Assembly (NCBI RefSeq): GCF_900113765.1
Contig: NZ_FOQO01000011.1
Span: 124,001-188,000 of the forward strand
DNA from: Parapedobacter indicus
GTDB lineage: Bacteria; Bacteroidota; Bacteroidia; Sphingobacteriales; Sphingobacteriaceae
Direction: 5' to 3'
DNA: 64,000 nucleotides
Both the position numbers and the translations under genes were made by a program. Positions 44,813-54,000 of the stretch are shown here, piece after piece (the stretch's first letter is position 1; the number at the start of each line of letters is the position of its first letter). Under the pieces are notes generated by a model. That model had not been told where the DNA came from. It searched no databases and saw only the letters and a program-made list of their open reading frames with translations.

Positions 44813-44844
44813 CAAATATAGCGGGTGCGATTTGGTTGTGCAAA
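44813..44844 (-). promoter_or_regulatory. Promoter of the metY-metX-hom operon
   Basis: On the minus strand TTTG (plus 44841-44844) and TATATTTG (plus 44813-44820) are 20 bases apart, a near-perfect Bacteroidetes promoter. Transcription would begin near 44807, about 45 bases before the SAM-I aptamer. The predicted 5' leader is therefore close to 380 nt. Confidence 0.65.
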
Positions 44845-44867
44845 GTTTTTTTGATTTTTTTGCGAAG

Positions 44868-45281
44868 ATGAGCATTACTTTTAATACTGCGGCGTTGTTA
44901 TTCCCTGCGATCAGCTTGATTATGTTGGCATATACCAACCGGTTTCTGGCGCTGGCGGCGCTGGTCCGTAGCCTGCACGCGAAATACCTTGAACATAATA
45001 AAAGCGGGGTCCTGCATGGACAGATCAAGAATCTGCGCTATCGGCTTAAACTTATCAGGCAAATGCAAGCCTTGGGTGTAGTAAGCTTTATTACCTGTAT
45101 TGTTTGCATGTATTGTATTTACATGGAATTCAAGTTTTTTACGGAGCTGACATTTGCCCTGAGTCTGCTGTTCTTTGCCGTATCGTTGATTATTTCATTG
45201 GTTGAAATTCAGGTAAGCAATAGAGCACTGGAATTGGAACTTGGAGATATGGAGGGCAGGAAAAAAAGCGGCCCCCAGTAG
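44868..45281 (+). CDS. DUF2721 domain membrane protein
   Basis: A 137-residue protein with three predicted helices: TAALLFPAISLIMLAYTNRFLALAALVRSLH (about 6-36), and a pair at about 70-90 and 95-115. The RFLALAALVR-LHA pattern followed by a basic amphipathic stretch (IKNLRYRLKLIRQ) is typical of DUF2721. The function is unknown. I chose the ATG at 44868 (MSITFNTAALLFPAI) over the frame's upstream start because it gives the family N-terminus. It is divergent from the met operon and convergent with glutamine synthetase. Confidence 0.82.
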   Translation: MSITFNTAALLFPAISLIMLAYTNRFLALAALVRSLHAKYLEHNKSGVLHGQIKNLRYRLKLIRQMQALGVVSFITCIVCMYCIYMEFKFFTELTFALSLLFFAVSLIISLVEIQVSNRALELELGDMEGRKKSGPQ

Positions 45282-45290
45282 GAGGCCGCT
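45261..45290 (-). terminator. Intrinsic terminator for glutamine synthetase gene
   Basis: On the minus strand AGCGGCC and GGCCGCT form a 7-bp GC-rich stem followed by a run of seven T, 26 bases after the glnN stop. The stem overlaps the last codons of the convergent DUF2721 gene. Confidence 0.82.
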
Positions 45291-45315
45291 GAATTTAAGT
45301 TTAGAAGGGTGTTAG

Positions 45316-47502
45316 TTATCGTACGAATAGCAGCTCCCGCAATTTTGGCAACGGCCATTGGCCATCGTCCACAATCTGCTCCAACTTATTGATGTGATAA
45401 CGAATCTTATCAAAGTAAGGTTTCACATTTTCATCGTAAGCAATTGCTTTTTCACGGACATCTTCCAGTATATTGGCTTTTTTGCGTTCCTGACGCATCG
45501 CTTCAGCATCGATAAGGATGGTGTTGATGTGGTTGGAAATACGCTCAATCAGGTTGGATTGTGAGCCGTAGGCCTCGGATTTAAAGCCGAGATCTTTCAA
45601 TCCTTTTACATTGGTAATCAAATCGTTTTGGTAATGGAAAGCTGCAGGAGCCAGGATACTATTTACGATCTCCCCAATGACGCGGGCTTCAATCTGAATT
45701 TTCTTGTAATAGCTTTCCAGCAGGATCTCGTGCCGCGCTTCGCTTTCACGTTTGCTCAACACGGACAAACTTTCAAACAACTCCAGTGATTTTTCACTGA
45801 CGTATACATCCAATGCTCTGGGTGTGGTCTTGATGTTAGAAAGGCCGCGTTTGTGCGCTTCTTCTTCCCATTCTTTGCTGTATCCATTGCCTTCAAAACG
45901 GATGGCTTTGGACTCTTTGATGTATTTGCGTACAACGTTGAGCAGCGCCAGGTCTTTTTTCGTGCCCTTTTTGATTTGTTTGTCCACTTCCGACTTAAAC
46001 TCGATCAATTGGCTGGCAACGATCGCATTGAGCACCGTCATCGGACTCGCGCTGTTGGCAGAGGAACCAACGGCCCGGAATTCAAATTTGTTTCCAGTGA
46101 ATGCAAACGGCGATGTCCGGTTGCGGTCGGTATTGTCTAACTGCAATTCAGGTATTTTCGGGATCCCGTGCCAGAGCATTGCTTCGTTTTTCACTTTTTT
46201 GGCTACTCTTGCCGTTTCCACTTCGTCAAGCACGGCATTGAGCTGGCTTCCGAGGAAGATGGAAATGATGGCGGGCGGCGCTTCATTAGCACCCAGACGG
46301 TGGTCATTTGCGGCGCTGGCAATGGAGGCGCGCAGCAGATCTGCGTGATCGTGCACCGCTTTGATGACGTTAACAAAAAAGGTCAAGAACATCAGGTTGG
46401 TCTTCGGAGTTTTCCCCGGGGAAAGCAGGTTGACGCCTGTATTGGTAATCATCGACCAGTTGTTATGCTTGCCAGAACCGTTTATGTCGGCATAAGGTTT
46501 CTCGTGAATGAGTACCTTAAATTTATGACGGAGTGCCACCTGCTCCATCAAATTAAGAAGCAATTGATTGTGGTCGATGGCAAGGTTGATTTCCTCGAAC
46601 ATGGGCGCACATTCGAACTGCGAGGGAGCAACCTCGTTATGACGGGTTTTCAATGGAATACCCAATTTAAGTGCTTCTTGTTCCAAATCTACCATGAAAG
46701 CCAACACGCGCTCAGGAATTGCACCGAAATAATGGTCCTCCAATTGTTGCCCTTTGGCTGACATGTGTCCGAACAAGGTCCGACCGGTCAGTTGTAAATC
46801 AGGCCTTGCATTAAACAATGCTAAATCCACCAGGAAATATTCCTGCTCGATACCAAGCGATGCGAAGACTTTCGTGACCGATTTATCGAAGAAATTGGCG
46901 ACATCTACCGCAGCTTTATCCAACACATTCACTGCTTTTAGCAACGGTGCTTTGTAGTCGAGTGCTTCGCCGGTATACGAAACAAATATCGTAGGGATAC
47001 AAAGCGTCTTACTGCCACCGGTTTCGTAGATGAATGCGGGAGAAGAGGGATCCCAGCCGGTATAGCCCCGGGCTTCAAACGTATTGCGGATACCACCACT
47101 GGGAAAGCTGGATGCATCTGGTTCCTGTTGTACCAGTGCACTGGCGGTGAATTTGTCAATGGCAGATCCGTCAGGCAAGGGTTCAAAAAATGCATCGTGC
47201 TTTTCAGCCGTCGCGCCTGTTAGTGGCTGAAACCAGTGGGTGTAATGTGTTACGCCATTGCTGATCGCCCAGCTTTTCATCGCTTGTGAGATGTGTTCGG
47301 CAAGATCCAGACTGATTGTCTTTCCTTCATCAATCGTTTCCATCAATTCCGCGTAAGCGTTTTTTGGAAGAAATTCCTTCATCTTGGCGGTTGTGAATAC
47401 ATTTTTGCAGTAATAAGATGATGGTTTGATGGTTTCAGATGTTTTGTCGTTGTTTAATCTGGATATGGCAGTCTCTACTGCTTTAAATCTTAATTCTGAC
47501 AT
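45316..47502 (-). CDS. glnN: Type III glutamine synthetase (GlnN)
   Basis: A large, 728-residue glutamine synthetase of the GSIII class first described in Bacteroides, making glutamine from glutamate, ammonia and ATP. The GSIII-specific N-terminal text (AYAELMETIDEGKTISLDLAEHISQAMKSWAI) is followed by catalytic motifs QEYFLVD, RHNEVAPSQFECAPMFEE and NGSGKHNNWSM (about 338-350), and AFTGNKFEFRAVGSSAN. Compared with the GSI class it lacks the adenylylation Tyr region. It has an own terminator and a palindrome-containing upstream region that may bind a nitrogen regulator. Confidence 0.96.
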   Translation of the reverse strand: MSELRFKAVETAISRLNNDKTSETIKPSSYYCKNVFTTAKMKEFLPKNAYAELMETIDEGKTISLDLAEHISQAMKSWAISNGVTHYTHWFQPLTGATAEKHDAFFEPLPDGSAIDKFTASALVQQEPDASSFPSGGIRNTFEARGYTGWDPSSPAFIYETGGSKTLCIPTIFVSYTGEALDYKAPLLKAVNVLDKAAVDVANFFDKSVTKVFASLGIEQEYFLVDLALFNARPDLQLTGRTLFGHMSAKGQQLEDHYFGAIPERVLAFMVDLEQEALKLGIPLKTRHNEVAPSQFECAPMFEEINLAIDHNQLLLNLMEQVALRHKFKVLIHEKPYADINGSGKHNNWSMITNTGVNLLSPGKTPKTNLMFLTFFVNVIKAVHDHADLLRASIASAANDHRLGANEAPPAIISIFLGSQLNAVLDEVETARVAKKVKNEAMLWHGIPKIPELQLDNTDRNRTSPFAFTGNKFEFRAVGSSANSASPMTVLNAIVASQLIEFKSEVDKQIKKGTKKDLALLNVVRKYIKESKAIRFEGNGYSKEWEEEAHKRGLSNIKTTPRALDVYVSEKSLELFESLSVLSKRESEARHEILLESYYKKIQIEARVIGEIVNSILAPAAFHYQNDLITNVKGLKDLGFKSEAYGSQSNLIERISNHINTILIDAEAMRQERKKANILEDVREKAIAYDENVKPYFDKIRYHINKLEQIVDDGQWPLPKLRELLFVR

Positions 47503-47599
47503 TTAATTTTCATTTATTTGTTTAACGCGCTGTTATTTTTTTGAATTATGCTCCAATATTCGAAAAAAAAAATGACATTTCCTTATTTTTTTGTTATAA

Positions 47600-47630
47600 A
47601 TGAAAATATTTTTCATGTTTTATGAAAAAT
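47600..47630 (-). promoter_or_regulatory. Palindrome and half-site upstream of glnN
   Basis: ATGAAAATATTTTTCAT at 47600-47616 is an almost perfect 17-base palindrome, followed by a further ATGAAAAAT half at 47622-47630, about 100 bases upstream of the glnN start. The AT-rich spacing is suitable for an operator, but no regulator can be named. Confidence 0.35.
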
Positions 47631-47674
47631 TACTCTGTTTTTTCATTTATCGTTGCGTAATTTACAATGTAGAA

Positions 47675-50515
47675 CTAATTGCCGAACCCCCAGTCGATCC
47701 CTTTCAGGGTTGCCGGAACACCCTTTTCTATCCAAGGCGCTGCAGGTTTCCCCTTTAGGAAATGGTCGAAAAACTCCAATTCACGACGCTGGATATCTTT
47801 GCGGTTTTGCCGTTGTACTAAGTTATGTGCCTCGCCATTGTAGTTCAATAGCCAAACGGGTTTCTGCAACCGACGTAGGGCGGTAAACATTTCGATACCC
47901 TGGTACCAAGGGACTGCACCATCGGCATCGTTGCTCATGATCACCACTGGCGTGGTCACATTGGGCAGGTGGAATAACGGAGAGTTTTCGATGTAAAGAG
48001 CTGGATTTTCCCACAGTGTAGCGCCTATGCGGCTTTGGGTACGCTCGTACTGGAACTGGCGGTTCATGCCACTTCCCCAGCGGATGCCTCCATATGCCGA
48101 TGTCATATTTACAACCGGTGCACCAGACCATGCCGCCGCATACATATCGGTGCGGGTGATTAAGTGAGCCACTTGGTAACCTCCCCAACTTTGTCCCTGA
48201 ATGCCGAGCTTGCCGCTATCGACCCACGGTTGTTTTTTCAATTCTTCCATACCTGAATTGACGTACTCCTCCGCCGATCGGCCCGGATAGCCGGTTTCAT
48301 AGCGGATATCGGGCGCGAAGACCAAGTATCCGTTGCTTACGAAAAAACTGATGTTAAGGCGTGAAGGTGTGGGAGTAGGCGGAATGTACGTATGAAGTCC
48401 GTCAGAAAGTCTTTCATAAAAATAGGCGATAACGGGATATTTTTTATTGGGATCAAAATCTTCCGGTTTATAAAGAATGCCTTCAGCAGCATGTCCTTTC
48501 GGTGTCGTCCATTGCATCAGTTCAGCGGTTCCCCAATTGTAATTTGTTTGCTGGGGGTTAATGCTGCTCAATTTGGTTTCACTTGTGAAATCAGGCGACG
48601 TGTATAGATCGGGAGAACTTACATAGCTTTCTTTGGTGTATAAATAGTGCTTGGTTTCTGTGGCCCTTTGAACAGCCCCCAGGCGAAAAGGTCCCATGCT
48701 GATTTCCTTCGGGTCCCGGTTGTTCCGACCATTGGATACATACCAACCATTTTCTTTGTTGATATGATTAAATGCTGATAAAATCAAGGGCTCCTTCTTA
48801 TCAATAATGGTGGGTTTCCTCGGTCTGCCTGGCAAATTTCTGTCATTGGCAAAATGGATGTATCGAAACGTAACCTGATTGCTTCTGCCGGCCCCGTTTG
48901 TGAGGATTCTGCGTTCGGTGCCATCGAGGGCAAACGCCCAGATGTCGTATTTATCATTTATGAACACGGCCGCATCGTCTTCCGTCCAACCGGCGATGCC
49001 ATATCCATTGGGCTCATCGGGTACATCATTATCTTCATCTGAAAAGATTACAGGCAAGTCGGCGTTTAAACGCAGTGTGCTGCCCGACTGGATGGTGTGA
49101 CTATACCAGCTGCTATCCGATCGATTAAACCAAACGATATAGTTGCCGGTTGGTGAAAGGCTGATGGAGCCTCTGATGTTAGCTGCTATTTTTTTTCGGC
49201 TTCCATCTGTGGTAGATACCGCGTAGATATCCTGAAATGACCCCGTTTGCCATTGCGTTTCGATGCGCCTTCCTATATCGGTCGTGCCCAATGCAAATTC
49301 ATTGTCTGCATCATACGTCAATCGCACTTCGGGTAGCTGTTCATCGGCCAAAGGGATCACCTTCCTTCCTTGTTTGGGATAGGTGACAGCCAGGTAACTC
49401 CGGTTTAGCTCTTCCCGGAGGTTAACCAATTGCTGAGGTTGCAGGTAATCGTCTTTCCAATGCCAGATGTCTACATTGGCATGTTCAAATTCAACGAGGG
49501 TTGTATCTTTTACCCGTGGAACAGGGGCAATGCCAAAAAAGAGTTTTTTTCCGTTTTTACTAAATCTGACATCGCCGTCGCCGCTTATATACCAATTGGA
49601 CGGCACGCCGTTCGTATACGCATCGGCAATGACAATGGCTGTATCTTGGGCGGGTGTATAGTAATATAATTTGAATGCTTTCTGAAGGGACTTTTCAGGA
49701 CTTTTGTCGGCTGTGAACGCAAGCTGCGAGGTAGATTCGTCAAAAGCAATGTTTTTATATACACCCTTTCCGCGGCTGATGTGATGAGCCGCATCGGACA
49801 CCAGGTCGTAGTAATATAGTCCAGCGTCTGCGCCGATGCTATCTTTTTCGGCAGCAGTACGCACAAATACCAACGCGTTTCCGTCTTTGTTGAAGTGATA
49901 CATGTTTACGCGTTCAAATGTGGTTTCGTTGCCGCTTGCCAGGTTCCGAATATGCAAGATAGATACAGGCTTTTTGTGAGAAGGTTTGTCGGTTTCAGCC
50001 GTGTCTGCTTTCAGGGTATCCGGGGATGGTGGAAGGTCTTCACGTACATAGGCTAGGTATTCGCTCGTTTCCTCGGGGATTTTGTAGGATTTTACGTTAG
50101 GTATTTTAATAAGGTTTGCGGTTTCCAGGGCAAATATCGCTAGTGAGTCCTTGGGCATTTCATCGGGCTTCTTTTTCCGGATGCGCGCTTCGCGGGATTC
50201 GCTGAAAAAAGGTTTGATCAAGGCGACCAGAAACCGTTGGTCTGCAGAAAAATCGGCTTGAAATCCCCGGTCGATCTTTCCAATCTGCTGCTTATGCGGC
50301 GTAGTAATAAACAGCTGTGCATCCCCTTCTTGGGGCGTGACCGTATAAAAAATAAAACTTCCGTCTGCCGAAATTCCCGATGAACCAATGCTTTGCCAGC
50401 CATCATATACGCTATGATCCAATGGTTTTTTTTGAGCAGATGTAGTATAAGGGACTAATAAAAAAGGTAAAAAGAAGGCGATGTTTCGCCGAATAAAAGA
50501 AACTTGGGTTTTCAT
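47675..50515 (-). CDS. S9-family (prolyl oligopeptidase-like) exported peptidase
   Basis: A 946-residue serine peptidase with a signal peptide (MKTQVSFIRRNIAFFLPFLLVPYTTSAQ), an N-terminal beta-propeller/TolB-like region (about 40-650) and a C-terminal alpha/beta-hydrolase domain. The catalytic triad is visible: Ser in GIQGQSWGGYQ (about 787), Asp in SNDADGAVPWYQG (about 873) and His in NYNGEAHNLVQ (about 905). It likely hydrolyses short peptides in the periplasm. The ATG at 50515 gives the signal peptide; an in-frame start at 50692 would add about 59 unlikely residues. Confidence 0.93.
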   Translation of the reverse strand: MKTQVSFIRRNIAFFLPFLLVPYTTSAQKKPLDHSVYDGWQSIGSSGISADGSFIFYTVTPQEGDAQLFITTPHKQQIGKIDRGFQADFSADQRFLVALIKPFFSESREARIRKKKPDEMPKDSLAIFALETANLIKIPNVKSYKIPEETSEYLAYVREDLPPSPDTLKADTAETDKPSHKKPVSILHIRNLASGNETTFERVNMYHFNKDGNALVFVRTAAEKDSIGADAGLYYYDLVSDAAHHISRGKGVYKNIAFDESTSQLAFTADKSPEKSLQKAFKLYYYTPAQDTAIVIADAYTNGVPSNWYISGDGDVRFSKNGKKLFFGIAPVPRVKDTTLVEFEHANVDIWHWKDDYLQPQQLVNLREELNRSYLAVTYPKQGRKVIPLADEQLPEVRLTYDADNEFALGTTDIGRRIETQWQTGSFQDIYAVSTTDGSRKKIAANIRGSISLSPTGNYIVWFNRSDSSWYSHTIQSGSTLRLNADLPVIFSDEDNDVPDEPNGYGIAGWTEDDAAVFINDKYDIWAFALDGTERRILTNGAGRSNQVTFRYIHFANDRNLPGRPRKPTIIDKKEPLILSAFNHINKENGWYVSNGRNNRDPKEISMGPFRLGAVQRATETKHYLYTKESYVSSPDLYTSPDFTSETKLSSINPQQTNYNWGTAELMQWTTPKGHAAEGILYKPEDFDPNKKYPVIAYFYERLSDGLHTYIPPTPTPSRLNISFFVSNGYLVFAPDIRYETGYPGRSAEEYVNSGMEELKKQPWVDSGKLGIQGQSWGGYQVAHLITRTDMYAAAWSGAPVVNMTSAYGGIRWGSGMNRQFQYERTQSRIGATLWENPALYIENSPLFHLPNVTTPVVIMSNDADGAVPWYQGIEMFTALRRLQKPVWLLNYNGEAHNLVQRQNRKDIQRRELEFFDHFLKGKPAAPWIEKGVPATLKGIDWGFGN

Positions 50516-50734
50516 GGATGCAATATTGGTATAATTAGCTGTAATTGCGGGCAGCTGTACTATTTTTTTTACAAGCAAAGAAAACACGGTCAGGCAAGTT
50601 TGGTGTTGCCAACGTAACAAAGCTGTTGAGAGCGTGTCAAAATTACTGTTTTTCGCATGATCTCGGAATGAGGTTTCTTGTCCTGAAGGCAAATAGTTTA
50701 TTTTTACAGCAATCTTAGATTAAATGAATCATAC

Positions 50735-51430
50735 GTGGCGGCTATATTAAGTGTAAAGGAAGTGGGCAAGACCTACGAAAGTGCAGGCAAATCACTAACT
50801 GTTCTGCATCGGATTAATTTTGAGGTGGAGGCGGCTTCAACCGTGTCCATCGTTGGCCCTTCCGGGAGTGGAAAAACCACCTTATTGGGGCTGTGCGCAG
50901 GATTGGATCGCGCTAGCCTGGGGAGTATCGTGCTGAACGGAGTCTGCTTAGATGAACTTGGCGAAGACGACCGGGCTAAGGTGCGTAATCAGTATGTAGG
51001 CTTTGTTTTTCAGAATTTTCAATTACTCCCTACCTTGACTGCACTGGAAAATGTAATGGTGCCGCTTGAACTTCGCGGCGAGCGGGGAAGTAGAAGCCGG
51101 GCATTGGAACTGTTGGATAAAGTAGGATTGGCCGATCGGGGTCATCACTACCCGTTGCAGCTTTCGGGGGGTGAACAACAGCGGGTATCGATTGCCCGGG
51201 CGTTTTCCAATTCACCGCAGATTCTGTTTGCGGATGAGCCGACAGGAAATCTGGATGCTGAAACCAGTGAAACGATCGAGCGTCTCCTGTTTAATCTCAA
51301 TCGGGATATGGGAACCACGTTGGTGCTGGTGACACATGATATGGAATTGGCATTCAAAACAAAGCGAGTCATTCGCATGAAAGGAGGAGGCGTGATTTCC
51401 GATGAGGTTACACAACCTAAAGAACTGTAA
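50735..51430 (+). CDS. ABC transporter ATP-binding protein (YbbA/LolD-like)
   Basis: A 231-residue ATPase with Walker A VGPSGSGKTTLLG (about 38-50), Q-loop FVFQNFQLL, signature LSGGEQQRVSIARAF (about 140-154) and Walker B ILFADEPTGNLD (about 161-172). It belongs to the MacB/LolD/YbbA group with FtsX-type permeases. The start is a GTG at 50735, because the nearest ATG is in another frame. It is immediately followed, one base later, by its permease gene. Confidence 0.94.
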   Translation: MAAILSVKEVGKTYESAGKSLTVLHRINFEVEAASTVSIVGPSGSGKTTLLGLCAGLDRASLGSIVLNGVCLDELGEDDRAKVRNQYVGFVFQNFQLLPTLTALENVMVPLELRGERGSRSRALELLDKVGLADRGHHYPLQLSGGEQQRVSIARAFSNSPQILFADEPTGNLDAETSETIERLLFNLNRDMGTTLVLVTHDMELAFKTKRVIRMKGGGVISDEVTQPKEL

Positions 51431-51431
51431 T

Positions 51432-53993
51432 ATGGCAATGCCTTCAACGCGTAATAAGCTGGCCGCTGATTGGATTGTCCGCATGGCGTGGCGTGATAGT
51501 AGGAGGAGCCGATCCCGCCTGTTTTTGTTTGTCTCATCGATTATTATCGGAATTGCTGCGTTGGTAGCCATTTACGCATTGGGCGATAATTTGGAGAAAG
51601 ATATCGACAATCAGGCCGCTACGTTGGTAGGGGCTGATCTGGTGATCCATAGCAATCATTCTTTAGAAGAGGCAGAACAACGGCTCGTCGATTCGGTTAA
51701 GGGTTTGAGCGCGGCGCATTCCGAAGAGCGGAGCTTCGCATCCATGGTGCTGTTTGCGAAGAACGGTGGTACGCGACTGGTTCAGGTACGGGCGCTTGGA
51801 GGCGACTTTCCCTATTATGGGAAACTGGAAACCGTGCCGGAAGCGGCCGGAACTGATTTCAGAAACCATCGGCAAGCACTCGTTGATAAAACACTCCTGT
51901 TGCAGTTTGGTGCCGAGGTGGGCGACTCGATAAAAGTAGGCGATGTGCTATTTGAAATTGCCGGCCGCTTAAACCAAGCTCCGGGACAAAGTGGACTTTC
52001 CACCACCGTAGCACCGGCGGTATTCATTCCATTGGCGTACTTGGATGCTACGGGGCTCAATCAGAAAGGCAGCCGGATTAATTACAACTATTATTTTCAA
52101 TTACCGGATGGCTCGGATGCAGACGAGCTTGCCGGCGGTCTTGATTCACTGCTGGAAGTGCATCGGATGGGGTATGATACGATTGCTACGCGCAAACAGG
52201 AAACCGGGCGGTCGTTTTCCGATTTAAATAAATTTTTATCGTTGGTCGGCTTCATTGCGCTGCTGCTCGGATGTATCGGCGTTTCCAGTGCCATCCATAT
52301 CTATATCAAAGAAAAGCTAGGTAGCATAGCGATCCTGCGCTGCCTGGGAGCCAGTTCGCGGCAGGCGTTCCTGATTTTCTTGGTACAAGTAATTGGCGTG
52401 GGGTTTATCGGTTCGTTAATCGGAGCGGTACTTGGAACATGCATCCAACAATTTTTGCCGTTGGTGTTCAAAGATTTTGTTCCTGTTGACATCAGCAGCG
52501 ACATCTCGTGGAGCGCCATTTTGCAGGGAATTGGCTTGGGGGTCTGGATATCCGTCCTGTTTGCCCTGCTGCCGTTGATCGGTATCCGGAATATCGCACC
52601 GTTGAATACCTTACGACTGTCGTTGGATTCCCAGAATCCGGTCAAAGACCGGCTGAGTTGGATTGTCTACGGCCTGATTGCGTTGTTCATCTTCGGTTAT
52701 GCCTATTTGCAATTGAGTGGCTTTCTGCAAACCCTTGTATTTACCGCCGGTGTCGCACTGGCATTCGCGGTATTATTTGCGACAGCAAGTTTGTTGATCT
52801 GGTTGGTCCGGCGCTTTTTCCCCGCGTCGTGGAGCTACCTGTGGAGACAGGGGCTTTCCAATCTGTTCAGGCCCCATAACCAAACGGTTATCCTGGTCAT
52901 TTCCATTGGACTGGGAACGGCCTTCATTGCCACGTTGTTGTTGGTTCAGGAAATGCTTATCGCACGTGTTTCGTTATCGGCAAGTGATAACCAGCCCAAT
53001 ATGGTGCTTTTTGACATCCAGTCGTCCCAAAAGGAGGACGTAGCTGAATTGGTTACGGAACAGGGGCTCCCGGTATTGGACCAAGTGCCGATTGTGACCG
53101 TACAACTGGAAGCGATCAACGGCATTACAGCAGAACAGGCACGGGCAGATAGTACCCTACAGGTGTCACGACGAGCATTGGGTGGTGAGTTGAGGACAAC
53201 TTACCGCGCTGCATTGAGCGATTCGGAAAAAGTCACAGCTGGAACGTGGGTCGGCAAAACTGCTCCGGGAGATACGGCACGTGTATCGCTGGAAGAAGGA
53301 TATGCAAACCGGATCCGGGTATCGCTCGGGGATACGCTCTTATTTAACGTGCAGGGAGTGCGTATTCCGACCATCGTTGGCAGCCTGCGAGAGGTGGATT
53401 GGAATCGTGTGCAGACCAATTTTCGGTTGATTTTTCCGATGGGCGTGATTGACAATGCCCCTCAATTCCATGTATTGATGACCCGGGTTCCAGATGATGT
53501 GGTATCTGCCCGGATGCAGCAAGCTGCGGTCAGGCAATTTCCCAACGTATCCATTATTGACCTGGGGTTGATTTTATCTGTATTGGATGAAATTTTGGAT
53601 AAAATTGGATTTGTTGTCCGTTTCATGGGAGGGTTCAGTATGCTCACCGGTTTCGTGGTATTGGTGGCTTCTGTGATGATCAGTAAATATCAGCGAATCA
53701 AGGAAAGCGTTCTGCTACGTACCATGGGTGCCTCGAGAAAACAAATTTTAGTCATCACTGCACTGGAATATTCCTTTTTGGGATTATTGGCGTCCGTTGC
53801 GGGGGTATTGCTTGCGCTGGTCGGCAGTTGGGCGTTGGCTATTTTTAGTTTTGAAGTACCGTTCGTACCGGATCTGCTTGCCATGGGGTTGCTGATCGTA
53901 GGAATTACAGCCATCACGGTGTTCGTTGGCCTTTTCAACAGCAGGGGTATCACACAGCGACCACCACTCGAAATCCTGCGTAAAGATATCTGA
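51432..53993 (+). CDS. FtsX-family ABC permease (YbbP-like)
   Basis: An 863-residue permease with an N-terminal helix (LFLFVSSIIIGIAALVAIYALGDNL), a large periplasmic domain, then two clusters of helices with FtsX domains (about 280-400 and 740-860) and a central helix group near 425-510. The architecture matches YbbP-type permeases, which work with YbbA and possibly a hydrolase partner in envelope or lipid metabolism. The ATG at 51432 was chosen, one base after the ATPase stop. It is convergent with a serine hydrolase gene. Confidence 0.92.
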   Translation: MAMPSTRNKLAADWIVRMAWRDSRRSRSRLFLFVSSIIIGIAALVAIYALGDNLEKDIDNQAATLVGADLVIHSNHSLEEAEQRLVDSVKGLSAAHSEERSFASMVLFAKNGGTRLVQVRALGGDFPYYGKLETVPEAAGTDFRNHRQALVDKTLLLQFGAEVGDSIKVGDVLFEIAGRLNQAPGQSGLSTTVAPAVFIPLAYLDATGLNQKGSRINYNYYFQLPDGSDADELAGGLDSLLEVHRMGYDTIATRKQETGRSFSDLNKFLSLVGFIALLLGCIGVSSAIHIYIKEKLGSIAILRCLGASSRQAFLIFLVQVIGVGFIGSLIGAVLGTCIQQFLPLVFKDFVPVDISSDISWSAILQGIGLGVWISVLFALLPLIGIRNIAPLNTLRLSLDSQNPVKDRLSWIVYGLIALFIFGYAYLQLSGFLQTLVFTAGVALAFAVLFATASLLIWLVRRFFPASWSYLWRQGLSNLFRPHNQTVILVISIGLGTAFIATLLLVQEMLIARVSLSASDNQPNMVLFDIQSSQKEDVAELVTEQGLPVLDQVPIVTVQLEAINGITAEQARADSTLQVSRRALGGELRTTYRAALSDSEKVTAGTWVGKTAPGDTARVSLEEGYANRIRVSLGDTLLFNVQGVRIPTIVGSLREVDWNRVQTNFRLIFPMGVIDNAPQFHVLMTRVPDDVVSARMQQAAVRQFPNVSIIDLGLILSVLDEILDKIGFVVRFMGGFSMLTGFVVLVASVMISKYQRIKESVLLRTMGASRKQILVITALEYSFLGLLASVAGVLLALVGSWALAIFSFEVPFVPDLLAMGLLIVGITAITVFVGLFNSRGITQRPPLEILRKDI

Positions 53994-54000
53994 TTACGGA

